From Cunninghamia lanceolata (lineage: Eukaryota > Streptophyta > Pinopsida > Cupressales > Cupressaceae), in assembly GCA_027924645.1 (NCBI GenBank), contig BSBN01001687.1, positions 3,100,001 through 3,164,000 on the forward strand: a DNA stretch of 64,000 nucleotides, given 5' to 3'. The position numbers and the translations under genes are program-made. Below are positions 46,481 through 58,342 of this stretch, piece after piece. The number at the start of each line of letters is the position of its first letter. Position 1 is the stretch's first letter. The notes under the pieces are model-generated. The model was not told the DNA's origin. It saw only the letters and a program-made list of their open reading frames with translations, and did no database searches.

Positions 46481-46935
46481 TATCCCTTAAGATCCAATGG
46501 TGCAGACAATACCCTTTTAGGTGATGAAATTAGTGGGGCCCCACCTTGGTATTTGAAAAGTATTTTGGCTTGATTTTTTGTGGTTTTCCTTTTGGAAGGA
46601 CCACATGCTAGTGGGTTGTTGATCTTTCTAAGATCTGACGATGTGGGTAGTGTCTTTGGCTCCTTCAAATCCTACTCCTACAAGGTACATAATTCTGGGA
46701 AAGTCTCTTAAGAGAACTAAGAGCAAAATTAATCTCCCCTAAGATCCAATGGTGCAGACAATACCCTATTAGGTGATGAAATTAGTGGAGCCCCACCTTG
46801 GTATTTGAAAAAGTATTTTAGCTTGATTTTTTGTGGTTTTCCTTTTGGAAGGACCACATGCTAGTGGGTTGTTGATCTTTCTAAGATCTGACGATGTGGG
46901 TAGTGTCTTCGGCTCCTTCAAATCCTACTCCTACA
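46431..46935. repeat. Recent tandem duplication, about 252-bp unit
   Basis: AGGTACATAATTCTGGG begins at 46431 and 46683; the two units match almost throughout, with few substitutions and a one-base indel in an A run. The first unit overlaps the end of the older duplication, so duplication happened at least twice here. A minus-strand frame at 46477-46668 has no known domain. Confidence 0.9.
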
Positions 46936-48154
46936 TTGCACCTATAATGGTTCCTACTTCCTCAACTCCACTCACCTAGTTCATCTCTTTGTCAGTAGAG
47001 ATTTTGAGTGACATCTAACACCTTATTCAATGGTTTCCTCTTGTCAACATTATTTTTTGGGTACTTTTTGGGCCATTTTCTACTCCTTTTGATATGTGTC
47101 TATGAGTTTTCAAATCATCAATAAGGGTTATCCCCTTGACCCCTACCAATGGCTACTACCCATAGACCCCCACCTCAAAACCTTCAAAAAGAAACAAAAT
47201 ATATAGCGGGACTATGTCAATCGACTATGCAACTTTTAACTCTATGCCCAATGGATGAAGGTGACTGATTTTCTAAATTTGATGCTTGCAAAAATCTTCC
47301 CTAAGATATCACCAAAGTAGTGATTTTCTCACTACATTTGATTTTAATAAAATCTCCTATTGTATTAGAATCCTTTTGGAGCTATACATGTTATTTGAAA
47401 TTATCATTTCTTGTGGTTTCCCCTTTAAAACTTCCTCTCACTTTATGAGGTGTGTGAAGAAAGTTACCCTAAAAAGGAGGGTTGTTTATTTTAGGTTTAT
47501 CGTGCAAATTATTCTGGTCCCTTGGATTGGCCTTTTTGATCTATGGATAAAACTACTTCCTTTTGGCAATATATATGTAAAAGATTTCTCCTCTTTGTAA
47601 ACATCTTTTAGTTGTCTTCACGATCTTTTGTTGTTTGTTTGCCCTTCCACCCACCCACTATTTTCATTTTTTATTTCCCTAACCCTTATCCCTCTTTTTA
47701 AACCTTGTGCCTCTCTTTAATTGTTTTCCTTGCAAACATTAGTTTATTTTTAGTTTAGACAAGAATTGCCCTTCTCTAGAGGTTTCTCACATATTTGAAA
47801 GATGTGTGTGTGAGCATCCATGACTGTGTTGTAGCCCATTATGGCACCTTCAATGTTCCCCTACCATGGGCTATATGTTTGGAGTAGCCAACACATCCAT
47901 AATTATAACATACAATTATATGCCTGATAAAGAGTGAGGTCACAAAACAATCCCAATTCAAGAGTTACCATTAAAACGAAGAGCTTGTTCATGCCTTAGT
48001 GCAACACTTAACGCAAGCACAAAAACACTTTAATTCAATAGTTGTATTGGATAATATAGTGCATTCACAACCTCTCTATGAGGTAAAACTCGCACATCAT
48101 TATGGACACACTAGATTTTCGTCACACACATTATTATATAGAACACATCACATA
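46936..48154. other. No gene recognised
   Basis: The frame at 47286-47600 (104 codons) shows no motif I know. Probably old transposon DNA. Confidence 0.45.
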
Positions 48155-48374
48155 GCATGCAATGTAAAGAGAGAGGTTCCCTAACTTAGAATAGTAACTT
48201 CACACATTTGTATAACCAATACTCTTAGATGTTATTAACTCTATTTGTGCGTTTATTGTACTATGCATGCAATGTAAAGAGAGAGGTTCCCTAACTTGGA
48301 ATAGTAACTTCACACATTTGTATAACCAATACTCTTAGATGTTATTAACTCTATTTGTGCGTTTATTGTACTAC
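48155..48374. repeat. Tandem duplication, 110-bp unit, two near-identical copies
   Basis: Copies at 48155-48264 and 48265-48374 start GCATGCAATGTAAAGAG. I see one substitution (TTAGAA versus TTGGAA), so this is a recent event. Confidence 0.93.
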
Positions 48375-50100
48375 ACCTATTTCCAATTTTTAGATAAGTC
48401 CTCATCTTTGATGAATAGCATGAAAGAATCCTTGTGATGATCTAGTGCTTGTGTGAGAACCTCTAGTCTCTTATCCTCTAGAAGGGATCACTATTATTCA
48501 CACTTGGGAGCTAGGGCAAGGGATGGAAACTTTGAAAGACCCATTTTAGATTTATCTAACTCCTTCATAATATAAATTTGTCTCCACCACAATGTTGTAT
48601 AAACAAATTTTATTCATCCTTTTCTCATAATCAATCTCTCCAGCCTTCATTGCTTAAATCTCTTTCTAAAGATTTGATTGAATATACTTACTCTTTAACC
48701 GCATTTCTCTATCACATGGTTTACTAGAAGAAAGCACTTTCCTTTTTTAGCTTCTTTCTCATGATGCTTAAAGTTCTTGAATTGAGTACTTTTCATTTTG
48801 AGTTTCTTAACACCCTCAGACAATAAATTTATCCAAATTAACCACTTGTGCTAACAACTCAAGACTACTAATCTTTATGCGTCGTTCCATTATCTCAACC
48901 ATGTCCACCTTTTGCATTGTGTTGTATTAGCTTCTATTTAGTCCATTCCTTTCTCTATCTCCCTTCCTATCACAAGATGTTAATTTGTGTGTAAGTTGGG
49001 ATGGACTAACTAATTTATGGCCTCTCAAATGGTTGATAATCTATCATCTTTCCTATGACTCATTTTCTTTGCATTATGGAGTTTTATCCATTGTATTAAA
49101 GATATGTACTTATTGGGAAGTGCTAGTAACACTAATACTAGGTACATCTTTATATGCATCATCATTCATGTACATTATTGTGTGTACTTGATTCTTCCAT
49201 TAGACCATCTCACCACTCCTAAGACCTTAGATTGATTCTTGAATTTAATCAACTATTTGTGTACAATTGTCAACTCTCTTAGCTTCCTTTTCTCCCCAAA
49301 GGAAAAATATATCTCACCAAGTACCATCTATTGATTGATGAAAATATTTGTCCTTGTATCCTTTGTCACATTGAGAGACTCTCCTAAACTTTTCTTTAAT
49401 GCTTAGGTTCTTGTACAATATGTCCAAAAATGGCACATGAACATGTACTATGTTGTTCCATTTGAAAATCATGCTCTATTCTCTCTAGGTTGACCTCTAA
49501 TGTTATACCAATAAATAACCCATCAAAGTAATTACAACAAAAAAAACTTGAGAAGAAGTGTCGTTAATGTGATGTCAGAAATCCATGGAAAGAGAAGCAA
49601 ATGTGACCATAAATAATGTCATAGTTGTTGAGCCACTTAGAGTGCATATCTAAAGTGGTTGGTAGTGGAACTTATCAGAATAGATAGATAGTTTCATTTA
49701 ACTTGATTGTAGGAAAGTAATGTGCCATGTTACCTATGAAATTCCCAACCACTAAAAACTATTTGCCCTAAAAACTATTTAAAATGGGAAATAGAGAAAT
49801 TATATTTTTAATTATCACATAAATTTGATTGCAAACATGGCTTGAAAAGTATGCAATTTAAAAAGACAAAAAAATGAGTTTTGAATCAAAAGTTAAGACA
49901 CTTGGAAGATAAGAGTCCTCTAAATATGCCCCCAAAGCTTAGAAATGGGAAATAGATAAAATTTATAATTGATTTAAATATGAATTGTAAATCTGAAATC
50001 CTCATGAAAAATGCAATAGATCAAAAGTTATGATTCCCAAAAGATTAGTCCTTTTGTTGCATCGAGAAAAATGGTTGGTGATGGGAAAATAAACATCAAA
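48375..50100. other. No gene recognised
   Basis: AT-rich with short frames only. A primer-site-like stretch near 49506-49523 was considered and rejected. Confidence 0.45.
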
Positions 50101-50950
50101 TTTAAAATGCCAAACTCTAGACTGTGATAGTTGAATGAATTTAACATCATGGAAATCTAGTTTGTAAAAGCCAAATGTCCATCAAATTTAACATCATAGA
50201 ATTCTAGTTTGTGATAGCCAAATGGCTATCAAATTTAACATAATAAAACTTTGGTTCATGACAACCAAATGACCATCAAATTTAGCATAACAAATTTTGG
50301 TTCATGATAGCCAAATGGTTGTCAAATTTATCATAGGTTTGTGACAATCAAATGATTGTCAAATTTAAAATAATAAAATTTTAGTTCATGATAGCTAAAT
50401 AACTGCCAAATTTAACATACCAAATTTTAGACCATGATGGTCAAATTACCGTCAAAGTTAACATAGTGCAACCTATGCATCATTGCTTTGATCCTTGTGG
50501 AATGCATATTGCATCTAGGATCCAAAATCTCTAACCAAAGTCCAAAAACCAACAAGATTCTCAAACCCCAAATCCTAATTATCTTTGAAGAACAACCAGG
50601 CTTTGCAATTTGTAGAGGTATTATGCTTGTCCATTTTGGTCGTTGACGATTAGATGGCCTTCAAATTCTATTTGTGATAGTCAAAAGACCATCAAATATA
50701 ATACAATTGAATTATGGGAGATGAGAATCAAATGAGTGCCAAATTTAACACAAAAATATTTTCATAGTAATGGTTAAATAGACGTTAAAATTAAACAAAA
50801 TTGAATTTTAGAAGAAATTTTGGGTGGTGATGGTGAGATGAGTGTCAAATTTAACACATAGAGACCATAAAAATAATGGTCAAGTAACCATCAAATTTAA
50901 AATATGCATTTTAGACAATAACGATGAAACAATCATCTAATTCAAAGCAT
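50101..50950. repeat. Minisatellite array 1, dyad unit, period about 46-47 bp
   Basis: Repeated unit with core GATAGCCAAATGGCTATC followed by AAATTTAACATA. Unit starts can be followed at about 50182, 50229, 50276, 50322, 50359, 50406 and 50452 (position of TCAAA). More decayed units lie at 50640-50950. Several cores are still perfect inverted repeats though their sequences differ (GATAGCCA/TGGCTATC; GACAATCA/TGATTGTC). A 171-bp unrelated repeat (50468-50638) sits in the middle. Confidence 0.85.
50468..50638. repeat. Dispersed repeat copy 1 (about 170 bp)
   Basis: GCAACCTATGCATCATTGC to TGCTTGTCCATTTT, closely matching 58343-58508. Here it interrupts minisatellite array 1. No coding sense found. 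Confidence 0.9.
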
Positions 50951-51804
50951 GGGGAGGAAGGGCTAGAGAAAAAATAGAGTGCCCTCTATAAAAATGTTTG
51001 GGTTTGTAAAATCTTCCACGAAATACAACATTAAGATTACAATTACAGTGTAGGTCATGAACTCCCTTAATACTAAAAAAACATTTGAACTCCGTGTAAG
51101 AGATTTTATTATTATATTATAGTTTGGTTACCATATAGGAATGATTTCAAAAGAATGGATATGATACTTTGAGTATATCATACTCCGAATACCATTAGAA
51201 ATTAAAAATTAAAAATTAAAAATGATCTCAAAAGAACAGATATTATAGTTTGGACACTTAGAAATCAGAAATGATCTTAAAACTTGAATGGATATTGTAG
51301 TAAGCGCTTGCTGTGTTTGAAGAAAGAGATTGTGGTATTGTGTTTTAGAAGGTACTAAAACAGGTGCACCCTATTAATATCGTCATATTGAGCAAGGCCA
51401 TGATCATCATTAATTACACAGGCATAATTGTACTCTGATTCACAGTCATTACACACTAGCACAAGTAACTAGAGTCAATGCCATTACTTTGATTCTTTGT
51501 TAATATATACGTTCATTACCCACTAGCGAAAGTAAATAGAGTCAATGCTGGGTGTATTTCTGTTTTGCAAATGAAATTTGTTGTTAGTCTATATGACTAT
51601 GAGCATCTTCTTAGTTTAGCAGCACTATTTTCTATTAAAAATTTAAACTACTAGACCAAAAAGGAATAGACAAGGGAATTTTTTAATCTCCAAAAGCTAA
51701 CTTCTATTACCAGTTAAAATAGTTATCCATATTCAAACAGCAGCGTTTCAGAAAATCTAATCTGCAACTTCACAATAAGAAAAGGAAAAACTAGTAAAAA
51801 CGCT
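50951..51804. other. Non-coding; 51321-51618 is repeated at 61976-62218
   Basis: The stretch from AGATTGTGG through ACTAGAGTCAATG to GAATATGAGCATCTT-like text recurs in diverged form after array 3, in the same order relative to the array. So array 1 and array 3 belong to duplicate copies of one larger repeat. Confidence 0.65.
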
Positions 51805-52275
51805 TCAACTGTATCCCGCGCTCATCAGAGATTCCTTCCTGCACAATAAACAATACAAAAACATAAATACACGCTAGATAGTTGACGACAACCTAAACCG
51901 CGAAGAGATCGTTATATCAATTAAAAACTAGTTGAGTTCTGAGATGAATAATAACAATGGCTTACCAAAGTATACCAGAATTAGAGAGGGATTCAAGCGT
52001 AGATCTCTCATAGCACTTTCTGTAGCAGGCATAAGTTATAACCAACTCAAGAAAAAAAATTATTAGGAAATTAATGATGAGACAACCGCTTGCATAAAGG
52101 GCTTGGACGGGGTGAAGAGGATTTTGTACACCATTAGTGCAGAATACAAGAGCCAAACTAAACAAAAAATACATCACATTAATACACACCTATCTCATCC
52201 ACGGTAATGTTTAGATCGTGCTGAAACGTTACCGTCCTCGTTTCCGTACTGATTTCAACTCCTGCAATTCCAAGA
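51805..52275 (-). pseudogene. Candidate spliced exons, unknown product
   Basis: On the minus strand three exon-like pieces have good plant splice signals. First, 52261-52190 (or from 52275): acceptor ATTGCAG, frame GVEISTETRTVTFQHD, donor GTGTGT. Second, 52157-51966: acceptor TTTGTTTAG, frame LALVFCTNG...NSGIL with a hydrophobic segment, donor TTTG/GTAAGCC. Third, 51838-51805: acceptor TTATTGTGCAG, in frame with the second and ending in TGA. The first and second do not join in one phase. The GVEIS piece faintly recalls a heavy-metal-associated (HMA) domain, but this is weak. Possibly a decayed gene. Confidence 0.3.
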
Positions 52276-52339
52276 CTATATCCCTTGAGTTGCAGAAAAC
52301 ATATCTTCAAAAGCGCCACAAAAAATTTAACATAACTAC

Positions 52340-53140
52340 TATAGTTCGTGAAAGCCAAATCCCAGTCAAATTTCACATCACGTTCTGAATTTGTAACGCT
52401 CATATGGACATCAAATTCAAATCATATTTTAAGTTCCCGACGGTCATATGAACGTCAAATTTAACAACAACGTTTTACTTGTGACGGTCATATGGCTGTC
52501 AAATTTAACACTATATTTTGAGTTCGTGACGGCCATATGCCTGTCAAATTTACCATCGTGTTTTGAATTCGTGACGGTTATATGAACGTCAAATTTAACT
52601 TCCAGTCGAGTTCGTGACGGTCATGTGGACGTCAAATTTCACAGCATATTTTGAGTTAGTGACGATCATATGGACGTCAAATTTCAGATATCGTTTTTAG
52701 TTCGTCACAGTCATATGGACGTGAAATTTAACCTTGTGTTGTCAGTTCCTGACGGTCATATAGACGTCAAATTTCAGATAGCGTTTTTAGTTCGTCACAG
52801 TCATATGGACGTCAAATTTAACATTTTGTCGTCAGTTCCTGACGGTCATATGGACGTCAAATTGAATAACAGATGTTGAGTTCGTGACGGCCATATGGAC
52901 GTCAAATTTAATATAATATGTTGAGGTCATGACAGTTAAATAACTGTCAAATTTAACATAGTGTATGGAGTTTGGGACATTTAAATAGCTGTCAAATTTA
53001 ACGTGATCCTTATACTTTGTGACAGGGAAATGGCCGTCAAAGTGAACAGCACGCTTTGGGTTCGTGACAGCCAGATGGCCGTCAAATTTTAAAAACACTC
53101 TTTTGGGTTGTGACATCCAAATCACCGTCAAATTCAACAA
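52340..53140. repeat. Minisatellite array 2: 18 units, 45-bp period, dyad core
   Basis: The TCAAA landmark falls at 52366, 52411, 52455, 52499, 52544, 52589, 52632, 52677, 52722, 52767, 52812, 52857, 52902, 52947, 52992, 53037, 53082 and 53128. Ten successive steps are exactly 45 bp. The core is GACGGTCATATGGACGTC, with variants such as GACAGTTAAATAACTGTC in which both arms changed together. Because 45 is a multiple of three, open frames with a 15-residue period appear on both strands (52670-52879 plus, 52832-53140 minus); stops in other units argue against coding. It lies between candidate minus-strand exons. Confidence 0.93.
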
Positions 53141-53196
53141 TCCAGTGAAGTAAATAGATCTGTTTCATACACCTTATCAGCAGTTTTATGTCTTAC

Positions 53197-53395
53197 CAGT
53201 ATCTATCGCACGCACAGTTGTATGTGCTTGCACAATTTTCTGTTGATTGCTGTGAATGAAACCTCCTACGAGCTGACCTAATAGCCTTTAATGGACTATT
53301 TGGAGATCCACGGACTTCGCCATCTAGAAAACCGTTGAGTTGGATAAGCTGAGTAAAATCTATGAAAGCTTTTTCCTTGGAGAGATTCCTGGAAC
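53197..53395 (-). pseudogene. Candidate internal exon (199 nt), unknown product
   Basis: On the minus strand the acceptor AAAATTTTCCAG precedes 53395, and the donor CTG/GTAAGA follows 53197. One frame is open throughout (66 codons), with text EKAFIDFTQLIQLNGFLDGE then SARRRFHSQQ; another frame is stopped. There is no ATG, so this would be an internal exon. It would join 52275 in frame (TG+T) across an intron that contains array 2, giving an intronic minisatellite. No family recognised. Confidence 0.35.
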
Positions 53396-55129
53396 CTGGA
53401 AAATTTTGAAAGTGAATAGCCTAAGAATTAAAATAAATAAATAAAATAAGATCTTCAGATATTCTTATAAACACACTTTCTTTACCTTTTATTCACTGAG
53501 TTAAAAGAAGAATACATTGAGCTCTTGGATCAAGTCAAATAGGAGTAAAAAAACAAGCTATTGAAAATGTTTCCACCAACCTGAATTAAATCCTGATACA
53601 AAAATTCTGTGTACACAGAACAAATCCGTGGTTTATTATTCTAACAGAACTGAAGAAAAACATTATGGATGATTTTTTTGGAATGTTCCATGTTTTATCA
53701 GCTTATTTATATTATAGATTAGTTTCTGGACTATTGCTTTATGATTCGCGTGTGAAATATAATAGTCTCTCATTTTAGTGGTGATAATAGCATGTCAAAA
53801 GAACAACTTTAAAATGCTGAACCTGTATTTTTTCTGGAATGTAGCTTCTATTACAGAGAACACTATCAAGCAGTATAAAATACATGATATGAAATCTTAG
53901 TCTTATGAAGACATGCATATTTTCTGATTTCCAAGTGGCAGTAAGATTCTGGGTGCTAACTAAGACTTAAGGTTTTGACATAACAAGGATATTTTAAAGG
54001 ATTTTGCTTCCATGGAAATTTTAAAATTATGTTGTTCCTACAATTTTGTGATTTTCTTTCCTTTTAGTTCTCTAGCTTTGTAGCTCTTTACAATTGTCAA
54101 AGCAATAACTAAATTATTCGCAATATTTGCATACCATGTTTGTTTCGTTGTCAATAAAAGCAATAACTAAATTTGAAAGTATCTACTGGTGTTAAGTATC
54201 AAAGTAAGACGAATCAATTCCTACCTCAGCATTTAGTAGGAACTGTTATTCTTTGGAGGATCCAAATTACAATTGGCCAATAAAATTTAAGTTGCCAGTG
54301 ATGGGAAATGAAGTGAAAAGTATCATTGCAACTTAATTTTGCTTCAGCATAAACAATTTTAAAGTCATGGCAACTAGGTTGATCATAGTATCTGATTCAA
54401 CAAATAGAAAAACTACATAACTAGACATTGTTCTGTAGTTCCAAATAAATACCAGCTATGTAACTAACTAGACATTCATATGGGGGTGAACCTTTAATGT
54501 GCAGAACTCTCAATCTATAGTAGTATCTAGGCCAATATAACAAAATCAGATGGACCAATTCAATTTTAGAATCAAATGCACTGCAAATAGCATTCCACAC
54601 TTCGATTTTGATACTTAATATTCACTCTCCTCATTCCTGAAATATATGGCCCATCCATAATACAAACCATTTTTGTTTATAGACGATAAAACCAACTCTT
54701 GACAAATAACACTTGACTCTAAAAAGGAACTTATTTCTAGTTCATGAGACCAGCAAAACAAAACCATGCTGCACAATCCAATAACTTTCTTTTAAAAAAT
54801 GCAAGGAAAAAAACACGAACAATATTTGAAACAGACACATTAGGGGAGAGGAGCCAGTAGCGGTGCACCCTAACTTCACGCCTCTCAAAATCAATCATAC
54901 GTGGCAATTTCAAATCACTCCAAAATTTTTACAGTAGCTTACTTGGCAACACCCCTGCTTATAACTAAAGTTTCAGGGTCACATCATCAAATATGATGCC
55001 ACATCAGCATGCTTTTTGTTGACGTGCCAAATAGTTCCCCAAAAAACAACCTTTGGTAAATAGGTTTATATCTGGCTCTGTGCTCGCCAATCATAATACT
55101 TGAAATTCTAAAGGCTTTTTTTTACAAAT
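53396..55129. other. No gene recognised
   Basis: AT-rich DNA without frames of note. Upstream exons of the candidate gene, if any, were not found. Confidence 0.45.
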
Positions 55130-55383
55130 CCAAATTGTACTCCTCCTGAACCATTACGTCCCATGAGATGATATCACTTTGCTACCTTCTATCGAATATA
55201 TCAGTTACCTTGTCTATGCTTCCTCATCTTGCAGGCATGTCAACCAGAGCCCTTTCAACTCTGGCAATCGCCTGCCGATTGCATTTGCTCGAAAGTTTCT
55301 AAAGCCTTTTCAACAAAACCGTTTTGTGCATATCCTGCGATCATCGCATTCCATGATATGGCAGCTCTATGAGTTTGCATGTT
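55130..55383 (-). pseudogene. PPR-repeat protein pseudogene fragment
   Basis: Minus strand. Starting at 55383 the frame reads NMQTHRAAISWNAMIAGYA and continues QNGFVEKALETFEQMQSAG, a textbook motif of plant PLS-class pentatricopeptide repeat proteins. After a frameshift the next motif reads ALVDMPAR, stop, GSIDKVTDIFDRR, stop, then DIISWDVMV, again the PPR order (usual text: LVDMYAKCG...). So two consecutive repeats survive with two stops and one frameshift. PPR proteins bind organelle RNA; this copy is dead. No flanking PPR repeats were found. Confidence 0.85.
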
Positions 55384-55584
55384 AATTGGAAGCTATAATG
55401 GCGAAGAAAATGATGCAGTGAGGTTGAAGTTTGTTATTTGTTATTTAGACGAGAGAAGAAACATGAAAAGAGTCTCCTTTTCACTTATTCTTCGATTTTG
55501 TTTATGTTTGCCCTATACTTGAAAGAGGAAGGCCGCGCGTTGGTCATATAGGAAGCTGTCACAACCTGACTGTGTGTACCCAGT

Positions 55585-55640
55585 TAGCCAGGAAAGTTTC
55601 TAAAACCTTTACAAAAACATTGTATTTGTGCACGTCCTAA
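55585..55640 (-). pseudogene. Second PPR fragment, very short
   Basis: On the minus strand about 50 bases (GCACAAATACAATGTTTTTG then GTTTTAGAAACTTTCC) align to the GYAQNGFVEKALETF part of the neighbouring PPR fragment with many changes. Either a second duplicated piece or one end of a rearrangement. Confidence 0.5.
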
Positions 55641-57997
55641 TGCTGTAGTAGTGTAATTAGAATATTAGTGAGATTTTATAGAATTAATAACACTTTTTGT
55701 CTAAGCTATTATTAGTAATAGCTCACGAGGAAAGTGGATCTAATATATAGTATTAATAGAAAAACAAATTTATTTCTATCAAGATTCACTTTCATTCTTT
55801 TTACAATTTTAGATGTTTGAAATAAATCTTGTAGCTTAGAATATTCTTTTCATACTTTATAGAAAGGTGAAATATCTCAAATAAGCTAATATTTATTATA
55901 GGCGATATATGTGTTGTTTGATATTATTTTGGCTGAGTACCTTTATATTTACTAGATGTACTAGAATTTTTTTTTATTGTTGGGAAGAAATATTGTGCAG
56001 ATGACATTACAAGAAGGTTATCTATTGATGTTTTTTGTTCATTATTTTTCTTTATAGTATCTTGGCTTATTACTTGTAATGTTTGGTTGATGAAATTTAT
56101 TTCCTTATTAATCTCCTTATTAATTAGGCTTGAGATTTTGAATTTCAATTAGAATCTAGTATTTACTATCAAGTTGGGTTTTGGAAAAGATAGAACTATG
56201 CATTTATTGGTCACATTATGGAATCTATCCATCTATCCATAGAGCTTTGAGACTTTAGGTGCTTATTTGGTTGACATAGCGATGCCAAGGATCATGTCGA
56301 TAATCAATGTTTATAAATGTCTAAATAAGACGCTTAGTATTTCTCAAATGTTATAATAGTGGTTCATGTATGAAGTTGGGGGTTTTCTTGAGGGAAATAC
56401 AGAAGGTGGATATGTAAACCTTTGCCTAGATAACTTTAGATTCAAGTTGAAGCCTAGTATTACTTGGAATATTTAGTTAAATCATAGGGTTAAATCTATT
56501 TTTTTAGGCAAATAAGAACACATGGGTATGCTTCCTTATTTAATCAATAGGCTAACCTTTGAGCATAGACATGTTTTCTTTTGAAACACATTTTGTCTCT
56601 TTTTCGTTAGTTTATATGCAAGTTGATAATATATTTGGGAATAGATTTTAAGGCAAAATATAGTTCAACAATGGTTGTTATGTCTTACCTTTTGCAAGTG
56701 ATTAACAATAGATAATATGAGTATTAGATATTTTATCCCTAGATTAAGGAAAGAATGTGAAATAAGACTAGGATTGGAGGATTGGAATGTTCTTGAAACT
56801 TTTTTGGCAAGTTAGTCCATCTATTTGTTGTTAATGACATATGATGAATGTTCTTGATAAATGAAATCCTTGTAGATAATTATGGTGGGTTTAACAAGTC
56901 AAGGGTGCAAAAGAAATTAGTTCAAATGGGTGAAGTACTAACATTGTCGATTATGGAATTGTTATTGTGTCTGTTTAGTTTGTGAATTATATTGATCGAA
57001 ATTATGTATCTTGGATCCTTAGTATGTATGGATAATGTGATGGTGGTATAATCAAAATGAGGTGCTTCTGTAAGTGCAAAAGGATATAATGTTATGGTAC
57101 CTAAGTATTTATCCTATGGTTGAAGAATCTTGTGAATGAGTTATCTTAAATGCAAGGGTGTGATTGCATGTTCTAGTTCCTGACCTATGAAGTCTCTGCG
57201 CTACGCCTACGTAGGCAAGGCCATCAAGAATGAGCCCCCGAGACATTAGGTCGGCCCCTTAGGGCCTTAGGATTGCCATTTTGTGTAATTAATATTATGC
57301 GGGACTAATGTTTCCTTAGATGTGCAGTATGAGACCTTTAGCCATGCAGGACTCAGAAGCTAAGGAAGCACCTTCCCAATTGGCTTATGGATGATCATCT
57401 GGCACCAGGATAAATGGGTATACATATGTATAATTTAAATTTGATATATTGTATCTAACATTTCAATTATGATTAATGTGATATACTCTGTTATGAAATC
57501 TAAGCTTTACCAAGTTAAGATTTGTAAATTATATCTATCACGCAATTAATTTCATTATTGTTATCTATCAATATTTTCAGAGATAAGCATTACAAAAAGT
57601 GTGTGTGTGTGTTCAATGGATGCATTAGACTTAGAACAAACCATGGTTATTTGATCATGTTCATGTGTAGTAATGAGTTTTGGTATATGGTTGAATGTTG
57701 CTTAATTTCAATAATGCAGTCATGTTATTTAACTTGTTGAATCAGACTATGTTATAGTTTGTTAACCTTATTTCTATATAAAAATATATATATTTCTGCC
57801 TTTTTATTGCTTTAGTTGACTTATCTCTAGGGTTGCATGGTTGGGCATTACATCCCCTATTGGGTCTTTTCCCCTATGGAAAATGTTATAAAAAAAAAAC
57901 CTTCTTGATTAACTTCACTAACAAACAGCATTTTTGCTTGCTCAACTATTTTTCCTCTTCAAATTCTTTCAAACAACCTACTAAAATGAATCACACT
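55641..57997. other. No gene recognised
   Basis: AT-rich. A more GC-rich patch at 57180-57390 contains a perfect 12-bp palindrome GCCTACGTAGGC (57205-57216) but no frame. A short GT microsatellite is at about 57599-57611. Confidence 0.45.
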
Positions 57998-58315
57998 TCC
58001 ATGAAAAAAAATTCCAAACATCGAATCTAGCTTAGAATTTAAGCATGAGCATATCAAAATTGCCATTTTCTATACTCCATATCAAAAGCACATGCAAATC
58101 AATTAAATGTCACTATATGTTTACTTTACTAGAAAATAGCTCATAGCAAGAAAACAACAATTCCATGAAAAAAATTCCAAACATCATATATAGCTTAGAA
58201 TTTAAGCACAATCATATGAATTGTCATTTTCCATACTCCATATCAAAAGTACATGCCAATCAATTAAATGATCTAGTATGTGTTTATTTTACTAGCAAAC
58301 AACTCATAGAAAAAA
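57998..58315. repeat. Tandem duplication, 164-bp unit
   Basis: Copies start TCCATGAAAAAAA at 57998 and 58162 and share TAGCTTAGAATTTAAGCA and ATACTCCATATCAAAAG. Moderately diverged. Confidence 0.85.
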
Positions 58316-58342
58316 CAACAATAGTGCATCACTTCTAAACAA

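Noticed and set aside
49506..49523. Minus-strand primer binding site (TTGGTATAACATTAGAG)
   Set aside because: Only the first part resembles TGGTATCAGAGC, and there is no LTR end or gag next to it.
52670..52879. Protein with 15-residue repeats (also 52832-53140 on the minus strand)
   Set aside because: A 45-bp period gives open frames on both strands; other units of the array contain stops and there is no start or splice context that includes the whole array.
52340..53140. CRISPR-like array of regular repeats
   Set aside because: Units are contiguous diverged tandem repeats with no unique spacers, in plant nuclear DNA, with no cas genes.
57205..57216. Perfect palindrome GCCTACGTAGGC
   Set aside because: Twelve bases are expected by chance now and then in this much DNA, and nothing around it gives it meaning.
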